From Rhodamnia argentea (taxonomy: Eukaryota > Streptophyta > Magnoliopsida > Myrtales > Myrtaceae), in the NCBI RefSeq assembly GCF_020921035.1, contig NC_063150.1, positions 6,076,001 through 6,140,000 on the forward strand: a DNA stretch of 64,000 nucleotides, written 5' to 3'. A program made the translations under genes and the position numbers. This document shows, piece by piece, positions 62,581 through 64,000 of the stretch. Position 1 is the stretch's first letter; every line of letters starts with the position of its first letter. The notes beneath the pieces were generated by a model that was given only the letters and a program-made list of their open reading frames with translations, was not told the origin of the DNA and searched no databases.

Positions 62581-63361
62581 AAATCTGGCATGACTCCAGC
62601 GCATGTGAGCCCAAGTTACATGCACCGTTGGATGAGGGAAGCCACTTGATCCAACGACTCATGTGCATTAATTAAGCCTACCAAAATCATACAATTATTA
62701 GGCATGATTAGGCAATCTCCACCTCCAGTTCTCCAGTTTCACGCAGAATGCGACAAAGCTTAGAGCATGAGGAGGGAGAAATAATTGAGCACACCATTCA
62801 CAACCATGGAACCACCCAAAACTGAAAATTACCATAATCCATGCCATGTGGCTCGTAATGCCAAGCTGATCTATGATAGACACAAGTTCTCTCTCTTGAG
62901 TCTGCTGAGCCGGGAGATTGAGGAATAGAAATGACTGTCCAGTTTCATTTATCTTGCGATACATTTAAGGAGTCCATATCATATTCTTTATCCACATTAA
63001 TTGTTACCCCATGTAAAGATGCTGGGGAAGATTGGGAAAATAGAACCTCCGACAGCGTGAAGGGACATTCACTCCTTTCGACTTAGGTTAAAATCATCAA
63101 GTCTTGAAACAAATTGCAATAACATTACTATTGGGACAATACTTTAATTAACTAACATTATGAAGATCATCTATCCCAGAAAATGATACAAAAAAGAGGC
63201 CACTCTTCTGCTTCACTGTCGAGCACTTAGCAATGCCAGAGCCCAGAATGCATTAAAAGATTCCAAGAACCTCAGCATGCTCATGATCATCAAACCCTTG
63301 ATCAGTAAACCATTGAAATAAGAGCTCGAATAGGTATGGCTCAGCCAACTGAAGCACAGTA
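62581..63361. other. Spacer and 3' untranslated region of the helicase gene
   Basis: The part adjoining 63362 should be the 3' untranslated region of the minus-strand DEAH helicase. A minus-strand frame at 62698-62964 has no recognisable domain. Confidence 0.4.

Positions 63362-64000
<639 letters not shown>

Overview
This window is nuclear DNA of a flowering plant, almost certainly a eudicot. The genes have many short introns with GT-AG borders, plant-specific families are present (galactinol synthase, subgroup-20 R2R3-MYB, DUF724/Agenet, TIR-type NBS-LRR, PLS-class PPR), and the spacers are AT-rich and full of small non-autonomous transposons, LTR fossils and GA/CT microsatellites. The overall look recalls Myrtales such as Eucalyptus, but that is an impression and not a test. 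No rRNA, tRNA, CRISPR or bacterial feature was seen.

Layout. 1-1300: repeat remnant and spacer. 1301-2874 (-): galactinol synthase (340 aa, 4 exons), with a 1.24 kb Mutator-like element (3115-4358, perfect 9-bp target duplication) in its promoter. 4.4-20.6 kb: a gene-poor stretch with an element bearing 47-bp perfect inverted ends, a 2.44 kb tandem duplication (7507-12398) carrying a Copia fossil, a 56-bp minisatellite and several MITE-like elements. 20677-21781 (+): MYB2-type R2R3-MYB (286 aa). 21.8-27.3 kb: spacer with fossils, MITEs and one orphan exon. 27402-29993 (+): secreted pectin methylesterase without a PRO domain (380 aa). 31069-32924 (-): plastid NifU-like scaffold protein (234 aa). 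35434-42070 (+): Agenet/DUF724 protein (about 711 aa), with a complete 293-bp TRIM in intron 2. 44254-45715 (-): TIR-NBS-LRR pseudogene without its TIR. 45.7-51.9 kb: spacer with Mutator-like MITEs. 51969-56735 (+): LACS1-type long-chain acyl-CoA synthetase (660 aa, 19 exons). 57460-59121 (+): intronless PPR-E protein. 61385-62580: a large fold-back repeat. 63362-64000 (-): last three exons of a PRP43/DHX15-type DEAH-box helicase, cut by the window edge.

How the genes relate. They are not an operon or pathway cluster. From memory of the Arabidopsis genome, galactinol synthase 1 (At2g47180), MYB2 (At2g47190), a DUF724 gene (At2g47230), LACS1 (At2g47240) and the PRP43-like helicase (At2g47250) lie in this order within a short stretch of chromosome 2. 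The window therefore looks like a collinear block expanded by transposons, with other genes interleaved. Galactinol synthase (raffinose-family osmoprotectants) and MYB2 (ABA/drought regulator) are both stress genes. LACS1 acts in cuticular wax and cutin synthesis.

I did not find a clearly new biological system. The most interesting signals are the synteny block, the element in the galactinol synthase promoter, the long fold-back repeat, the fresh TRIM, and a possible early-terminating isoform of the DUF724 gene.
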